Made by a program: the position numbers and the translations under genes. Shown here in pieces: positions 20,269 through 29,676 of a stretch of DNA of 64,000 bases. Below the pieces are notes generated by a model. That model ran no database searches. It was not told the origin of the DNA and was given only the letters and a program-made list of their open reading frames with translations. This DNA is from Streptomyces sp. NBC_01571. GTDB lineage: Bacteria > Actinomycetota > Actinomycetes > Streptomycetales > Streptomycetaceae. Numbering within the stretch: the first letter of the stretch is position 1; each line of letters begins with the position of its first letter. The stretch lies in contig NZ_JAPEPZ010000002.1 of NCBI RefSeq assembly GCF_026339875.1, positions 558,001 through 622,000 on the forward strand, written 5' to 3'.

Positions 20269-21171
20269 TCAGCCGAAGGTGTTGCACCGGGTGACGCTGC
20301 CGGAGCTGTAGCCGGTGGAGAACCACTGCCGGCGCTGGCTCGCGGAGCCATGGGTCCAGGTGTCGGGCGTGACCTTGCCCTGGTACCGCTGCTGGATGCG
20401 GTCGTCGCCGACGGCGGCGGCCGCGTCCAGCCCGCGGTTGATGTCGTCCTGGGTCAGCTTGGTGATCAGCGGTTTTCCGCTCTTGGGGTCACGAGTGGTG
20501 GTGGCGTGGTGGGCCCACACTCCGGCGTAGCAGTCCGCCTGGAGCTCCAGTTTCACCGAGCCGCTGTTCTGGCCGTGGCCGCCGCCCCGGGAGATGGTGC
20601 CGCTGAGGTCCTGGACGTGGTGCCCGTACTCGTGCGCGACGACGTAGGCCTCGGCGAACGGCCCGCCCTGGGCACCGAACTTGCTGCTCAGGTCGTTGAA
20701 GAAGCCGAGGTCGAGGTAGACCTTGTCATCGGCGGAGCAGTAGAAGGGGCCGACGTCGGAGGTGGCGTTCCCGCAGCCGGTGTTCACGCTGCTGGTGAAC
20801 AGGAACGTCGGGGCCTGCTCGTAGGACTTGCCGGCGGCGGTCTCAGTCTGTTGCCAGAACGCCTGGACGCTGTCGACCACGGCGACGATCCGGCACTCTT
20901 CCTTGCGGTTGGCGTCGGCCCCGGTCCGGCAGTCGGCCGCCAGGTCGGCGGCCGACGTGCCCGATCCCGTGCCGGCACCCGGCGAGTTGGCGGTGCTGTC
21001 CGAGCCGAACAGGCTCGGATCAACGCCGAAGACCACTGACGCGACCAGCACCAGGAGCCCGACCACTCCACCGCCGACGGTCTTCCCGCCGCCCGGGATG
21101 CCGCCCAGCGCTCCACCTCGATTGTCCTGCACCTCGGACGTGTCCAGAGCAGCGTTGTCGTCGAATTCCAT
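20269..21171 (-). CDS. neutral zinc metallopeptidase (YpfJ family)
   Basis: The 300-residue protein begins MEFDDNAALDTSEVQDNRGG, the typical start of the YpfJ/KPN_02809 family. It has one transmembrane anchor (TVGGGVVGLLVLVASVVFGV, about 30-50) and an extracellular domain with four Cys. The zinc motif is HEYGHH at H180, E181 and H184, with downstream LELQADCYAGVWAHHA carrying the likely third ligand. The family is annotated as zinc peptidases but physiological substrates are unknown. It is convergent with the preceding secreted-protein gene and separated from it by the CCCGGGG array. Confidence 0.9.
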   Translation of the reverse strand: MEFDDNAALDTSEVQDNRGGALGGIPGGGKTVGGGVVGLLVLVASVVFGVDPSLFGSDSTANSPGAGTGSGTSAADLAADCRTGADANRKEECRIVAVVDSVQAFWQQTETAAGKSYEQAPTFLFTSSVNTGCGNATSDVGPFYCSADDKVYLDLGFFNDLSSKFGAQGGPFAEAYVVAHEYGHHVQDLSGTISRGGGHGQNSGSVKLELQADCYAGVWAHHATTTRDPKSGKPLITKLTQDDINRGLDAAAAVGDDRIQQRYQGKVTPDTWTHGSASQRRQWFSTGYSSGSVTRCNTFG

Positions 21172-21523
21172 TCGCTGACTTTCCCTCCAGCAGCGCGTCG
21201 GCCCGCCCCGCGTCGTGACGCTCGCGTACCCCGTGGAAGGGGGTTCACATCCGTCCCGCCGCGGCGACTCGTCGCCGTCGGCAGACGGTGAGGGTGTGCC
21301 GGGAGGCATCCGAAGAACTCGGCGAAGGTGTACTGCCTCCGAGGCAGGCCCGCCTCACCGTGCTCGCGGCGACCGGCTCGATGGGGCTTCGATCGTGAGC
21401 GGTGCGCCTGTGCAGGGCCTCTGACGTTTCGTTACGCTCAGCGACGGCGGTCGGTGGCTGCTGCTGGGGGCCGCGGGCGCGCCGGGAGTCCGGGGCAGCA
21501 CACGGCCACGGCCCTCTCCGTGA
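21172..21523. other. intergenic, no gene seen
   Basis: About 350 bases upstream of the metallopeptidase gene. They should carry its promoter; no clear motif or coding signature was found. Confidence 0.4.
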
Positions 21524-22087
21524 CTACGGGTGCGGCTTCTCGCCCTTCGCCAGCATCGCTACGTACTTTTCGATCCGGCGCGCCCGGGTCTCGGCCTTCT
21601 TCGCGTCTTGGATCCGGTACAGGATCGCGTAGCGGTTCTGCCGGTCCAGTGTCTCGAAGAACTCCGCCGCGGCCGGGTCGGCGGTCAGGGCCGCCGTGAG
21701 GTCCTCCGGCACCGTGGCGGTCTTCGCGCCGTCGTAGGCCGCTTCCCAGCGACCGTCTGCCTTGGCGCGGTCGACCTCGGCCTGTCCAGGCGGATGCATC
21801 CGCCCCTGCTCGATCAGGGCGGCCACCTTGTCCCGGTTGGCCTTGGACCACTTGCTGCGCGGCTTGCGCGGGGTGAACCGCTGAAGCCACCACTGGTCGT
21901 CGAACTTTGCCTTCTGGCCGTCGATCCAGCCATAGCAGAGTGCCACGTCGAGCGCCTGCGTGTAGTCCAGCGCGGTGATTCCGGGGCCCTTCTTGCGAAG
22001 CTTGAGCCAGATGCCGGGCGAGACGGCGTGGTTCTCGCCGAGCCATGCCTGGAATGCCTCGGCGGATTCGAATGCGACGGTCTCCAT
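21524..22087 (-). CDS. YdeI/OmpD-associated family protein
   Basis: The 187-residue protein reads METVAFESAEAFQAWLGENH, GIWLKLRKKG, LDVALCYGWIDGQKAKFDDQ, WWLQRFTPRKPRSKWSK and FFETLDRQNRYAILYRIQDA. This is the YdeI-like (OmdA, bacteriocin-protection-named) family, cytoplasmic and small. Its biochemical role is not established. I chose the ATG at 22087 because family members begin immediately before the conserved AFxAWL segment; an upstream ATG at 22132 is also open. It is monocistronic. Confidence 0.85.
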   Translation of the reverse strand: METVAFESAEAFQAWLGENHAVSPGIWLKLRKKGPGITALDYTQALDVALCYGWIDGQKAKFDDQWWLQRFTPRKPRSKWSKANRDKVAALIEQGRMHPPGQAEVDRAKADGRWEAAYDGAKTATVPEDLTAALTADPAAAEFFETLDRQNRYAILYRIQDAKKAETRARRIEKYVAMLAKGEKPHP

Positions 22088-22163
22088 GTCCTGAGTCACC
22101 CCAGCAGCGAACCACACCCGGCCGGTGGTCATGAGGCATTCGGCACGGCCCCGGATGCGGGAT

Positions 22164-22226
22164 GCCCGTGGGCCTGCGTGATCATCTCTGCTCTCGCCGC
22201 AGAACGATCACGCAGGAGCCACGGGC
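22164..22226. repeat. long imperfect inverted repeat
   Basis: GCCCGTGGGCCTGCGTGATC (22164-22183) pairs with the arm at 22206-22226 with a single bulge. It lies between the start of the YdeI-like gene and the IS5 relic, so it may be the terminator of a lost gene or the residue of an insertion-sequence end. Confidence 0.6.
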
Positions 22227-22299
22227 TCGGCTTGATTCCCCGCCCGGCGCGGCACGGGCCGGCGGTGCCGTCCTCGCTCCGGCCGAGCGCACCACCTAC

Positions 22300-22705
22300 C
22301 GCGCTCGCCTCAACGAACCTGATGAGCCGCGGATCCCGGCTTCGTAGAGCAGACGCTCGCCTGCCGCGCACTGGTGGCACTCCCTGACACGGCATCGTCG
22401 ACACGGCATCGTGCCGGCCAGTCGAAGGCCGAGAAGGCCCGCTCTCCCCTCCACCGACGCGGGGCCACGGTGAGATGGGGCACCGCTGGACGCAGCTCTG
22501 CCACTCGGACCCAGGTCGAGCCGAATCCCCGCGTGGAGGCCGGAGCCGCGACATCCCCGGTCCACCCGCACGTGCCTCAGATGCGGGAAGGCTTCAGCAG
22601 CTCGGACGAAGAGCACCACAGCGCCGACACCCGCCGGGTTGACGCAGGGACGAGGAGGGTTCCCCGGGCGTCGACGAGAAGATGTCCCTTTTGAGCACCC
22701 AAGGA
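22300..22705 (-). pseudogene. IS5-type transposase remnant with frameshifts
   Basis: Across three minus-strand frames the order of an IS5-like DDE transposase can be read. KGHLLVDARGTLLV is followed by VNPAGVGA, AAEAFPHLRHVRVDRGCRGS and later PRRWRGERAFSAFDW and YEAGIRG. These match the pattern KRHLxVDTxGLLL, PHLRHVWADxGYxG and PRRWVVERTFAW of the family. At least two frameshifts and several missing segments make it inactive. Confidence 0.6.
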
Positions 22706-23101
22706 CCCTTACGGGGCGTCGGCCAGGTCGAACATGCCGCCGCCCAATGGGGTGGCTGGTACGACGCCGAGCCACTCCACACCCCCGCCCCCGGTGTCGG
22801 CCACGGACTTCACGTGAAGCACGTCGCAGCGGCCACTTTGCAGAACCTTTGACGCGCCTTCCGGTGACCGTGCGTGAGGTCACCTACCCGGTGCGGGTGG
22901 ACAGTTGGGCATGCCCGAGCGTCCGATCGGCCGAAGTCGCGCAGGTAGGACCGCATTCGAGGCTGCCTGTCGTCCCTGACAGCTCAACCGGCAGGCCCGA
23001 TGGATGTCCCCGAGGTTGCTCGCTGTGAACTGCCGCACCAGAAAGTCCTGTTGGCCTCGTTGACACGCCGCAGGCACGCGCGTTCACTCGTCTCTCGTGC
23101 A

Positions 23102-23115
23102 TGGCAACGTTGTCA
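23102..23115. promoter_or_regulatory. LacI-type operator upstream of the GH92 gene
   Basis: TGGCAACGTTGTCA is a 14-base near-palindrome centred on CG with a perfect CAACGTTG core. It is 100 bases before the alpha-mannosidase start. TTGACA at 23060-23065 could be the -35 (the matching -10 is weak), which would place this site just past the transcription start. Confidence 0.5.
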
Positions 23116-23214
23116 GGCCGTTGGAGCGACCGGCACCGCTGCCGCTCGTCGGTGTGCGCTCTTCGGCACGCCGACTCCTCATGTGCGAAGTGGGACCCGC
23201 TGTGGAGGCAACAG

Positions 23215-26200
23215 ATGGCAAGACCCCGACGTTCAGCCGCTCCACGTAACCGCAAGAGATTCCGTCAACGCCTGGCCGTGGTGTCGATCATGGGCATCGC
23301 CGTGCTGCCGCTTCCCACCATCGGGAACGCCCAAGCAGCGAGCCCCGCGGCGCCGGGCTTCGTCAAGGACCCCGCGTCCCTGGTCAACCCTCTCATCGGC
23401 ACCTCCGGTGCGGTGGACACCTTCCCCGGCCCCGACATGCCCGCCGGCATGGTGCAGTGGGGTCCCGACACGACGCCCGACCGGCCCTCGGGCGGCGGCT
23501 ACGAGTACGACGACAGCAAGATCTCCGGCTTCAGCCTTACTCATGTCTCCGGGCCCGGTTGCGGCGTCGCCGGCGACCTGCCCGTCCTGCCGGTCACCGG
23601 AGCATTGTCCGGAAGCCTCGGCGGCACGTCCGTGGGCTTCAGCCACAACGACGAGAAGACCGGCATCGGCTCGTACAAGGTGACCGATGCGAACGGGGTC
23701 ACGACCCAGCTGACCGACACCACCCGCGCCGGGCTGGGCGCCTTCACCTTCCCCAAGGGCCAGCAGGCCAACCTGCTCTTCAAGCTCAGTGGTGGCGCCA
23801 CGCAGGTGGACGGGACCCGTGTCCAGGTGGTGAACAAGAAGGAGATCAGCGGCTCGATCGACAGTGGCCACTTCTGTGGCGCGAGCAACAGGTACACGCT
23901 GCACTTCGACATCAAGTTCGACCAGCCGTTCACCGCCGGCGGCACCTGGGTCGGCAGCACGATCAACCCGAGCGCGACCGCTCTGAAGGCGGGCAAGGTC
24001 CGGCAGAACCTGTCCACGCACCCGTCGAAGCCGCTGAAGGAGAAGCACTTCACCGTTCCGGCCGCCCCGTCCCCGACGGTGCACGACGCCGGCGGCGGCA
24101 CACGCTCCGTCGCCCCGTCCCCGGCGGCGAGCGCAGGCAGCGCACCCGGCAAGTCGGCCACGGGCAAGGCCAAGTCGAGCGTCGAGCCGCCGACGACAGG
24201 TGCGAACGGGATGTACCTGACCTTCGACACCTCCACCAACCCCACAGTGCGCGCGAAGGTCGGCATCTCCTACACGAGTGACGCCGGTGCGGCGGGCAAC
24301 CTCTCCCGCGAGATCAAGGACTGGAACCTCGGCACCGTCGAGCAGGCCAACCACAACGCCTGGAACGCGGTGCTGAACAAGGTCCAGATCGGCGGCGGGT
24401 CCGCGGACCAACAGGTGCAGTTCTACTCCGCGCTCTACCACGCGCTGCTGCACCCGAACGTCTTCTCGGACGCCGACGGGCAGTACATGGGCATGGACAA
24501 TCAGGTCCACAAGCTGGCCAAGGGACAACAGGCCCAGTACGCCAACTACTCGGGCTGGGACACCTACCGCTCCCAGACCCAGCTGATGGCGATGGTCGAG
24601 CCCAAGGTCACCAGCGATGTCGTCACCTCGATGCTCAACGGGTACGACCAGACGGGCCTGCTCCCCAAGTGGGCGTCGAACAACGGCGAGAGCTACGTCA
24701 TGGTCGGCGACCCGGCCGCCGGCATCATCGCCGACGCGTACGCCTTCGGGGCCCGGAGCTTCGACACGGACAAGGCGCTCGCCGCCCTGCAGCACGAGGG
24801 CACGACCCCGAACAACGACCGTCCCGGCGAATCGGTGCGGGACGCGAAGGGCTACCTCCCGCTGGACGAGAACGACTACAGCTGCTGCAACTTCTACGGA
24901 CCGGTCTCCACGCAGTTGGAGTACGACTCCGCGGACTACGCCGTCGCCGCCTTCGCGAAGGCACTGGGCAAGACGCCCGTCTACACGAAGTTCGCCACCC
25001 GCGCGCAGGACTGGATGAACGTCTTCAACCCGCAGACCGGGTACATGCAGGGCAAGAACAAGGACGGTCAGTTCGCGGGCGGATTCACGCCGGGCACCTC
25101 CAACGGCTTCGTCGAGGGTACGTCGGCGCAGTACACTCCGATGGTCCCGTTCAACCTGCGGCAGCTCATCCAGGCGCGGGGCGGCACCCAGGCGTACTCG
25201 TCCTACCTGGACAGCCTGCTGGACAACGTTGCCCACCCCGGCGGCACCGACGCCGACCTGAGCAATGAACCCAGCGTCGAGATCCCGTGGGAGTACGCCT
25301 ACACGGGCGAGCCGTGGAAGACCCAGGCGGCCGTCCGCGACGCCCAGCAGAAGCTGTACTTCAACGCCCCGGTCGGTTCCTTCGGCAACGACGACCTCGG
25401 CGCGATGAGTTCCTGGTACGTCTGGTCCGCGCTCGGCATGTATCCCGAGACCCCGGGCACGGACACCCTGGTGCTCGGCAGTCCGTCCTTCCCGGTGGCC
25501 AAAGTGACCCTCGGAAGCGGCAAGGCGGTGCAGATCAAGGCGCCCCAGGCCGCGCCCGACGCGCCGTACGTGCAGTCGCTCGCCGTCAAGGGCAAGCCGT
25601 GGCAGACCTCCTGGTTGACCTACCAGCAGTTCACGGGAGCCGGCACGCTCGACTTCACGCTCGGCACCCAGCCCGACAAGTCGTGGGCGTCCGACCCGTC
25701 CGCGGCGCCGCCGTCGGACACCACGGGCGGCGACCGGGTGCTGGCCGCGACCGGCCCCACCAGTGACGGCCTCGTCCTCCAGCCGGGTGCGTCCGGTGAC
25801 GGGACGCTGAACCTGACCAACCTCGGCAGCAAGGCCGTCACGGTCGACTGGAAGGCCACGGCACCGTCGGGAGTCACGCTGGACACGGCATCCGGCGCAC
25901 TGCCGGTGGCCGCGTCCGGCAGCGCCGAGGCCAAGGTCCATGTGACGGCGGGCTCGACCGAAGGCACGTTCCCGGTCACCTTCGCACTGACCGACCACAC
26001 CACCGGTACGGCAGTGGGCAGTGCCGTCCTCGGCGTGGCCGTCGCGAAGGCGGGTGCGCTGTGGCCCTACGACACCAATGAGGGCGTCTTCCCCGACGGG
26101 GCCACTTTCTCGTCCGGGTTCGACGGCGGCGGCTGGGCGTTCTCGCAGAACGCGCTGTCGGCGGCCGGGGTCACCAACGGCTCCGCCGTCACGGCCGACG

Positions 26201-26640
26201 GCATCTCCTACACCTGGCCGACAGTGACGTCCGGTCAGCCGGACAACCTGGAGATGGCCGGCCAGACCATCCCCATGCCGGCCGGCACTTCAGGTGCGTC
26301 CCTCGGCCTGCTGGGCGCTGCGACCAACGCGCCGATCGACGGCAGCGGGGTCTCGGGCACGCTGACCGTCACCTACACCGACGGCACCACTTCCCGGGCG
26401 ACAGTCGGCTTCTCGGACTGGACGCTCAACGGAGGCGGCGGCAAGCCGATTCCGGGTGATACGACGGCCGTCGCGACGGCTTACCGGAACACGGCGAGCG
26501 GAGGTCGGGACAGCGTGAAGACGTACGTCTTCGCGACGAAGGTCCCCCTCGACGTGTCCAAGCAGGTGGCGTCGATCACCCTTCCGGTGACGGGCTCCAC
26601 CGGCACTGTCCACCTGTTCGGCTACGGCTTCGGGCAGTGA
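23215..26640 (+). CDS. secreted GH92 alpha-mannosidase
   Basis: ATG at 23215 follows GGAGG by six bases. The 1,141-residue protein has a signal peptide (about 1-42). The GH92 N-terminal beta-sandwich begins DPASLVNPLIGTSGAVDTFP and PDMPAGMVQWGPDTTPDR. The catalytic helical barrel includes YSALYHALLHPNVFSDADGQ, SGWDTYRSQTQLMAMVEP and, near the end, EIPWEYAYTGEPWKTQ and GNDDLGAMSSWYVWSALGMY with the conserved GNDD. The insert at about residues 280-320 is Ser/Pro/Ala-rich. The C-terminus has an NPCBM-associated/NEW3-like domain and a last beta domain of about 190 residues. GH92 enzymes are calcium-dependent exo-alpha-mannosidases acting on mannan or N-glycan chains; linkage preference cannot be told. 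Confidence 0.93.
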   Translation: MARPRRSAAPRNRKRFRQRLAVVSIMGIAVLPLPTIGNAQAASPAAPGFVKDPASLVNPLIGTSGAVDTFPGPDMPAGMVQWGPDTTPDRPSGGGYEYDDSKISGFSLTHVSGPGCGVAGDLPVLPVTGALSGSLGGTSVGFSHNDEKTGIGSYKVTDANGVTTQLTDTTRAGLGAFTFPKGQQANLLFKLSGGATQVDGTRVQVVNKKEISGSIDSGHFCGASNRYTLHFDIKFDQPFTAGGTWVGSTINPSATALKAGKVRQNLSTHPSKPLKEKHFTVPAAPSPTVHDAGGGTRSVAPSPAASAGSAPGKSATGKAKSSVEPPTTGANGMYLTFDTSTNPTVRAKVGISYTSDAGAAGNLSREIKDWNLGTVEQANHNAWNAVLNKVQIGGGSADQQVQFYSALYHALLHPNVFSDADGQYMGMDNQVHKLAKGQQAQYANYSGWDTYRSQTQLMAMVEPKVTSDVVTSMLNGYDQTGLLPKWASNNGESYVMVGDPAAGIIADAYAFGARSFDTDKALAALQHEGTTPNNDRPGESVRDAKGYLPLDENDYSCCNFYGPVSTQLEYDSADYAVAAFAKALGKTPVYTKFATRAQDWMNVFNPQTGYMQGKNKDGQFAGGFTPGTSNGFVEGTSAQYTPMVPFNLRQLIQARGGTQAYSSYLDSLLDNVAHPGGTDADLSNEPSVEIPWEYAYTGEPWKTQAAVRDAQQKLYFNAPVGSFGNDDLGAMSSWYVWSALGMYPETPGTDTLVLGSPSFPVAKVTLGSGKAVQIKAPQAAPDAPYVQSLAVKGKPWQTSWLTYQQFTGAGTLDFTLGTQPDKSWASDPSAAPPSDTTGGDRVLAATGPTSDGLVLQPGASGDGTLNLTNLGSKAVTVDWKATAPSGVTLDTASGALPVAASGSAEAKVHVTAGSTEGTFPVTFALTDHTTGTAVGSAVLGVAVAKAGALWPYDTNEGVFPDGATFSSGFDGGGWAFSQNALSAAGVTNGSAVTADGISYTWPTVTSGQPDNLEMAGQTIPMPAGTSGASLGLLGAATNAPIDGSGVSGTLTVTYTDGTTSRATVGFSDWTLNGGGGKPIPGDTTAVATAYRNTASGGRDSVKTYVFATKVPLDVSKQVASITLPVTGSTGTVHLFGYGFGQ

Positions 26641-26663
26641 GGCACGGCAGGCACTGACGACAG

Positions 26664-26700
26664 AGGGCTGGTTCCGGTCACGACCTCCGGAACCAGCCCT
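26664..26700 (+). terminator. terminator after the GH92 gene
   Basis: A perfect 14-bp stem AGGGCTGGTTCCGG (26664-26677) pairs with 26687-26700 around a 9-base loop, 24 bases past the mannosidase stop. It isolates that gene from the rhamnosidase operon. Confidence 0.8.
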
Positions 26701-26769
26701 TCGTGCATGGGCGGGTCCCCGACAGCGGTGATCGAAGTGCCCTCCGCTCAGATACTCGACTTCGAGAGA

Positions 26770-26784
26770 ATTGAACGTTTCAAT
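26770..26784. promoter_or_regulatory. palindromic site upstream of the rhamnosidase operon
   Basis: ATTGAACGTTTCAAT has perfect ATTGAA/TTCAAT arms around CGT, similar in shape to LacI-family operators. It is 130 bases upstream of the inferred -35 box. A further inverted repeat GGTTGA...TCAACC lies at 26824-26847. Confidence 0.4.
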
Positions 26785-26895
26785 CAGTCGATCTGCTGTT
26801 GCAACACGTCGTCCCACGCGGATGGTTGAGCCCTTCTTCGTTCAACCTGCCTGGTCAATCGGACTGTTCATCCCCGCACTTTCAGGAGGTCCGCT

Positions 26896-26942
26896 CAATA
26901 CTTGTGAGAAGTATTGACGCTTGCGGTGCCCGAGCCTAGCGT
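26896..26942 (+). promoter_or_regulatory. promoter and operator of the GH127-GH106-GH78 operon
   Basis: TTGACG (26914-26919) and TAGCGT (26937-26942) are 17 bases apart, a good housekeeping promoter. The -35 box is overlapped by an inverted repeat with perfect arms CAATACTT (26896-26903) and AAGTATTG (26909-26916) around five bases. An imperfect second site (TAAAACGATTCAAC, 26957-26970) lies just after the expected start point. The 5' leader would be about 110 bases. Confidence 0.6.
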
Positions 26943-27060
26943 CTGCGGCTGCGATGTAAAACGATTCAACCGGCAGCGCGGCCAGGTGCTTCCCCCTCCA
27001 GGGACCGGCGCCGGCCGCGCGTGCCGTGCCTGCCCGTACCGCCGAAGGGAGCTCCGTACG

Positions 27061-29625
27061 TTGCCCGCATCACGCGACATCGCCGGCCCGCCCCGCCGCC
27101 AGGTGCTGTTCACCGCCTCCGCCGCGGCCGCCGTCACCACCCTCGGATCCGTCCCGCCCGCTCGCGCGGCCGGCCATGGCCCCGATGCGGCGCCAGGTGG
27201 CCCTAGTCCCGCCCTCGTCGCCTTCGACCTGTCGGACGTCCGGCTCCTGGAGAGCCCGTTCCTCGCCAACATGCGGCGCACCAGTGCCTATCTGCTCTTC
27301 GTGGACGCGGACCGGCTCCTGCGCAGCTTCCGCCTGAACGTGGGCCTGCCCTCCGCGGCCGAACCCTGCGGCGGCTGGGAAGCCCCCGATGTCCAGCTGC
27401 GCGGCCACACGACGGGCCACCTGCTCAGCGCCCTCGCCCAGGCCCACGCCAACACCGGTGTGACGGCGTACGCCGACAAGGGGCGCCTCCTGGTCGGCTC
27501 TCTCGCCGAATGCCAACGCGCCGCGCCCGCGGCCGGTTTCACCCCGGGCTACCTCTCGGCCTTCCCCGAGCAGGTCTTCGACCAGTTGGAGGCGGGCGGC
27601 AAGCCCTGGGCGCCGTACTACACGCTGCACAAGATCATGGCGGGACTGCTCGACCAGTACCGGCTCTGCGGGAACGGCCAAGCCCTCGACGTCCTGCGGG
27701 AGATGGCCGCTTGGGCCGACGCACGTACCGCTCCGCTGCCGTACGAGCAGATGCAGAGCCTGCTCAAGGTGGAGTTCGGCGGTATGAACGAGGTGCTGAC
27801 GAGGCTGTACCTGGAGACGGGCGACCCGGCGCACCTGCGCACCGCGCGCCGCTTCGACCACGAGGAGCTGTACGCGCCGCTGGCCGCCGGCCGTGACGAA
27901 CTCGCCGGGCACCACGCCAACACGGAGATAGCCAAGATCGTCGGAACCGTTCCCTCCTACGAAGCCACGGGCGAGAGCCGCTACCTGGACATCGCGGAAA
28001 CCTTCTGGACGACCGTCGTCCGCCATCACTCGTACGCCATCGGCGGCAACTCCAACCAGGAGCTCTTCGGGCCGCCGGACGAGATCGCCGGCAGACTCTC
28101 CGCGGTCACCTGCGAGAACTGCAACAGCTACAGCATGCTCAAGCTCGGCCGCAGTCTCTTCCTGCACCACCCCGAGCGGTCGGAGTACATGGACCACTAT
28201 GAGTGGACCCTCCACAACCAGATGCTGGGTGAGCAGGATCCCGACTCCGCGCACGGGTTCGTCACCTACTACACCGGCCTGTGGGCGGGTTCGCAGCGTG
28301 AGCCCAAGGGCGGTCTGGGTGCCGCGCCGGGAAGCTACAGCGGCGACTACGACAACTTCTCCTGCGACCACGGCACCGGACTGGAGACGCACACCAAATT
28401 CGCCGACTCCGTCTACTTCCACTCCCGTGACACCCGCTCGCCCGCCCTCTACGTCAACCTCTTCATCCCTTCCGAAGTCCACTGGCGCCAGATGAAGGTG
28501 ACACTCCGTCAAGAGACGCGGTATCCGGACGAAGGCAGCACACGCCTGACCGTCGAGGCGGGCCGGGGACGCTTCACGCTGCACCTCAGGATCCCCGCCT
28601 GGGTGGCCGACACCGGACGCGACGCCGTGCTCAAGGTCAACGGGCGGCCCGTCACGAGCCGCGTCCGCCCCCGCGCCTACGCGGCGGTCGAGCGGTCCTG
28701 GCGCCCGGGCGACACCGTCGAACTCACCCTGCCCCGACGGCCCGTGTGGACCCCGGCGCCCGACAACCCACAGGTGAAAGCGTTGTCGTACGGCCCCCTC
28801 GTCCTGGCGGGCGAGTACGGCGACACCGAACTCGCCACCGTCCCGGCCATCCGTCCCGCATCGCTGCGCCCGGTCGAAGGCACCTCCACCCGCTTCACCG
28901 CACTCTCCGACGGCGGTTCCGTGAGCCTGCGGCCGTTCCACGAGATCCAGCACCAGCGCTACAACGTCTACTGGGCCGTGGCCCCGCATCGAGGGCGCGA
29001 ACGGGACGTCGCCCACTACCCGTTGAGCGAGGCGATCGGCAACCCGGCCGACGCCACGGGCCGCTTCGCCGACGCGGCCCTCGCCGCCGGAGCACGGTGG
29101 GCCGGCGACGGCACGGGACCGTCCGTCCAGCTGGACGGGACCGGCGGTCACGTCGCCCTGCCGCCGGGCCTGTTGAGCGGTCTGGACGAGGTGACGATCA
29201 GCGTGCGGGTCCGGGCCGACGCCCTCGCCGCCTCGGCGCGCGTCTTCGACTTCGGCTATCACAAGGACACGTATCTGTTCCTGGCCGTCACCACCGGCGC
29301 CGGCCGCGCCCGGGCCGCGCTGAAGATCGCGGGTATGGAACGCGAGGACTTCATCGACGCCGACGGACCGCTTCCGGTCGGTAGCTGGACCCATGTCGCG
29401 CTCACCCTGGGCGGCGGCACCGGTGTGCTCTACCTCGACGGCACCGAGGCCGGCCGCAACTCCGCCATGGTGTCGAGCCCCCTGCTGCTCGGCGTGACCA
29501 CCCGCTCGTACCTCGGGCGCTCGCAGAACACCAGCCACCCCTACCTGAACGGCGCCGTACGCGACCTGCGCGTGCACAACCGCGCCCTCACGGGGGCCGA
29601 GGTGGCGCGCCTCGCCGCCGGCTGA
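27061..29625 (+). CDS. exported GH127-like (DUF1680) beta-L-arabinofuranosidase with LamG-like domain
   Basis: I chose TTG at 27061, nine bases after AAGGGAG; it begins directly before a Tat-like signal (PPRRQVLFTASAAAAVTT). The 854-residue protein has the (alpha/alpha)6 catalytic domain typical of DUF1680 (about 55-520: VRLLESPFLANMRRTSAYLL, LRGHTTGHLLSALAQAHANT, PYYTLHKIMAGLLDQYRL, GHHANTEIAKIVG) and beta domains. A LamG/concanavalin-like domain ends it (about 645-854). In the characterised enzyme HypBA1 a Glu and three Cys hold zinc; here CENC (351-354) supplies Glu352 and Cys354, and Cys435 matches the nucleophile, but the next Cys is Asp436. It is the first gene of a three-gene operon. 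Confidence 0.85.
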   Translation: MPASRDIAGPPRRQVLFTASAAAAVTTLGSVPPARAAGHGPDAAPGGPSPALVAFDLSDVRLLESPFLANMRRTSAYLLFVDADRLLRSFRLNVGLPSAAEPCGGWEAPDVQLRGHTTGHLLSALAQAHANTGVTAYADKGRLLVGSLAECQRAAPAAGFTPGYLSAFPEQVFDQLEAGGKPWAPYYTLHKIMAGLLDQYRLCGNGQALDVLREMAAWADARTAPLPYEQMQSLLKVEFGGMNEVLTRLYLETGDPAHLRTARRFDHEELYAPLAAGRDELAGHHANTEIAKIVGTVPSYEATGESRYLDIAETFWTTVVRHHSYAIGGNSNQELFGPPDEIAGRLSAVTCENCNSYSMLKLGRSLFLHHPERSEYMDHYEWTLHNQMLGEQDPDSAHGFVTYYTGLWAGSQREPKGGLGAAPGSYSGDYDNFSCDHGTGLETHTKFADSVYFHSRDTRSPALYVNLFIPSEVHWRQMKVTLRQETRYPDEGSTRLTVEAGRGRFTLHLRIPAWVADTGRDAVLKVNGRPVTSRVRPRAYAAVERSWRPGDTVELTLPRRPVWTPAPDNPQVKALSYGPLVLAGEYGDTELATVPAIRPASLRPVEGTSTRFTALSDGGSVSLRPFHEIQHQRYNVYWAVAPHRGRERDVAHYPLSEAIGNPADATGRFADAALAAGARWAGDGTGPSVQLDGTGGHVALPPGLLSGLDEVTISVRVRADALAASARVFDFGYHKDTYLFLAVTTGAGRARAALKIAGMEREDFIDADGPLPVGSWTHVALTLGGGTGVLYLDGTEAGRNSAMVSSPLLLGVTTRSYLGRSQNTSHPYLNGAVRDLRVHNRALTGAEVARLAAG

Positions 29626-29676
29626 CCGGCCCCGCCGTCATTCCTCCCCACCCCCGCACTCCGCAGGAGCACGCGC

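Noticed and set aside
23233..25998. Very long open frame antisense to the GH92 gene
   Set aside because: It is a by-product of GC-rich codon use: the sense frame has clear GH92 motifs, while the antisense product is low-complexity Arg/Gly/Val-rich with no family features.
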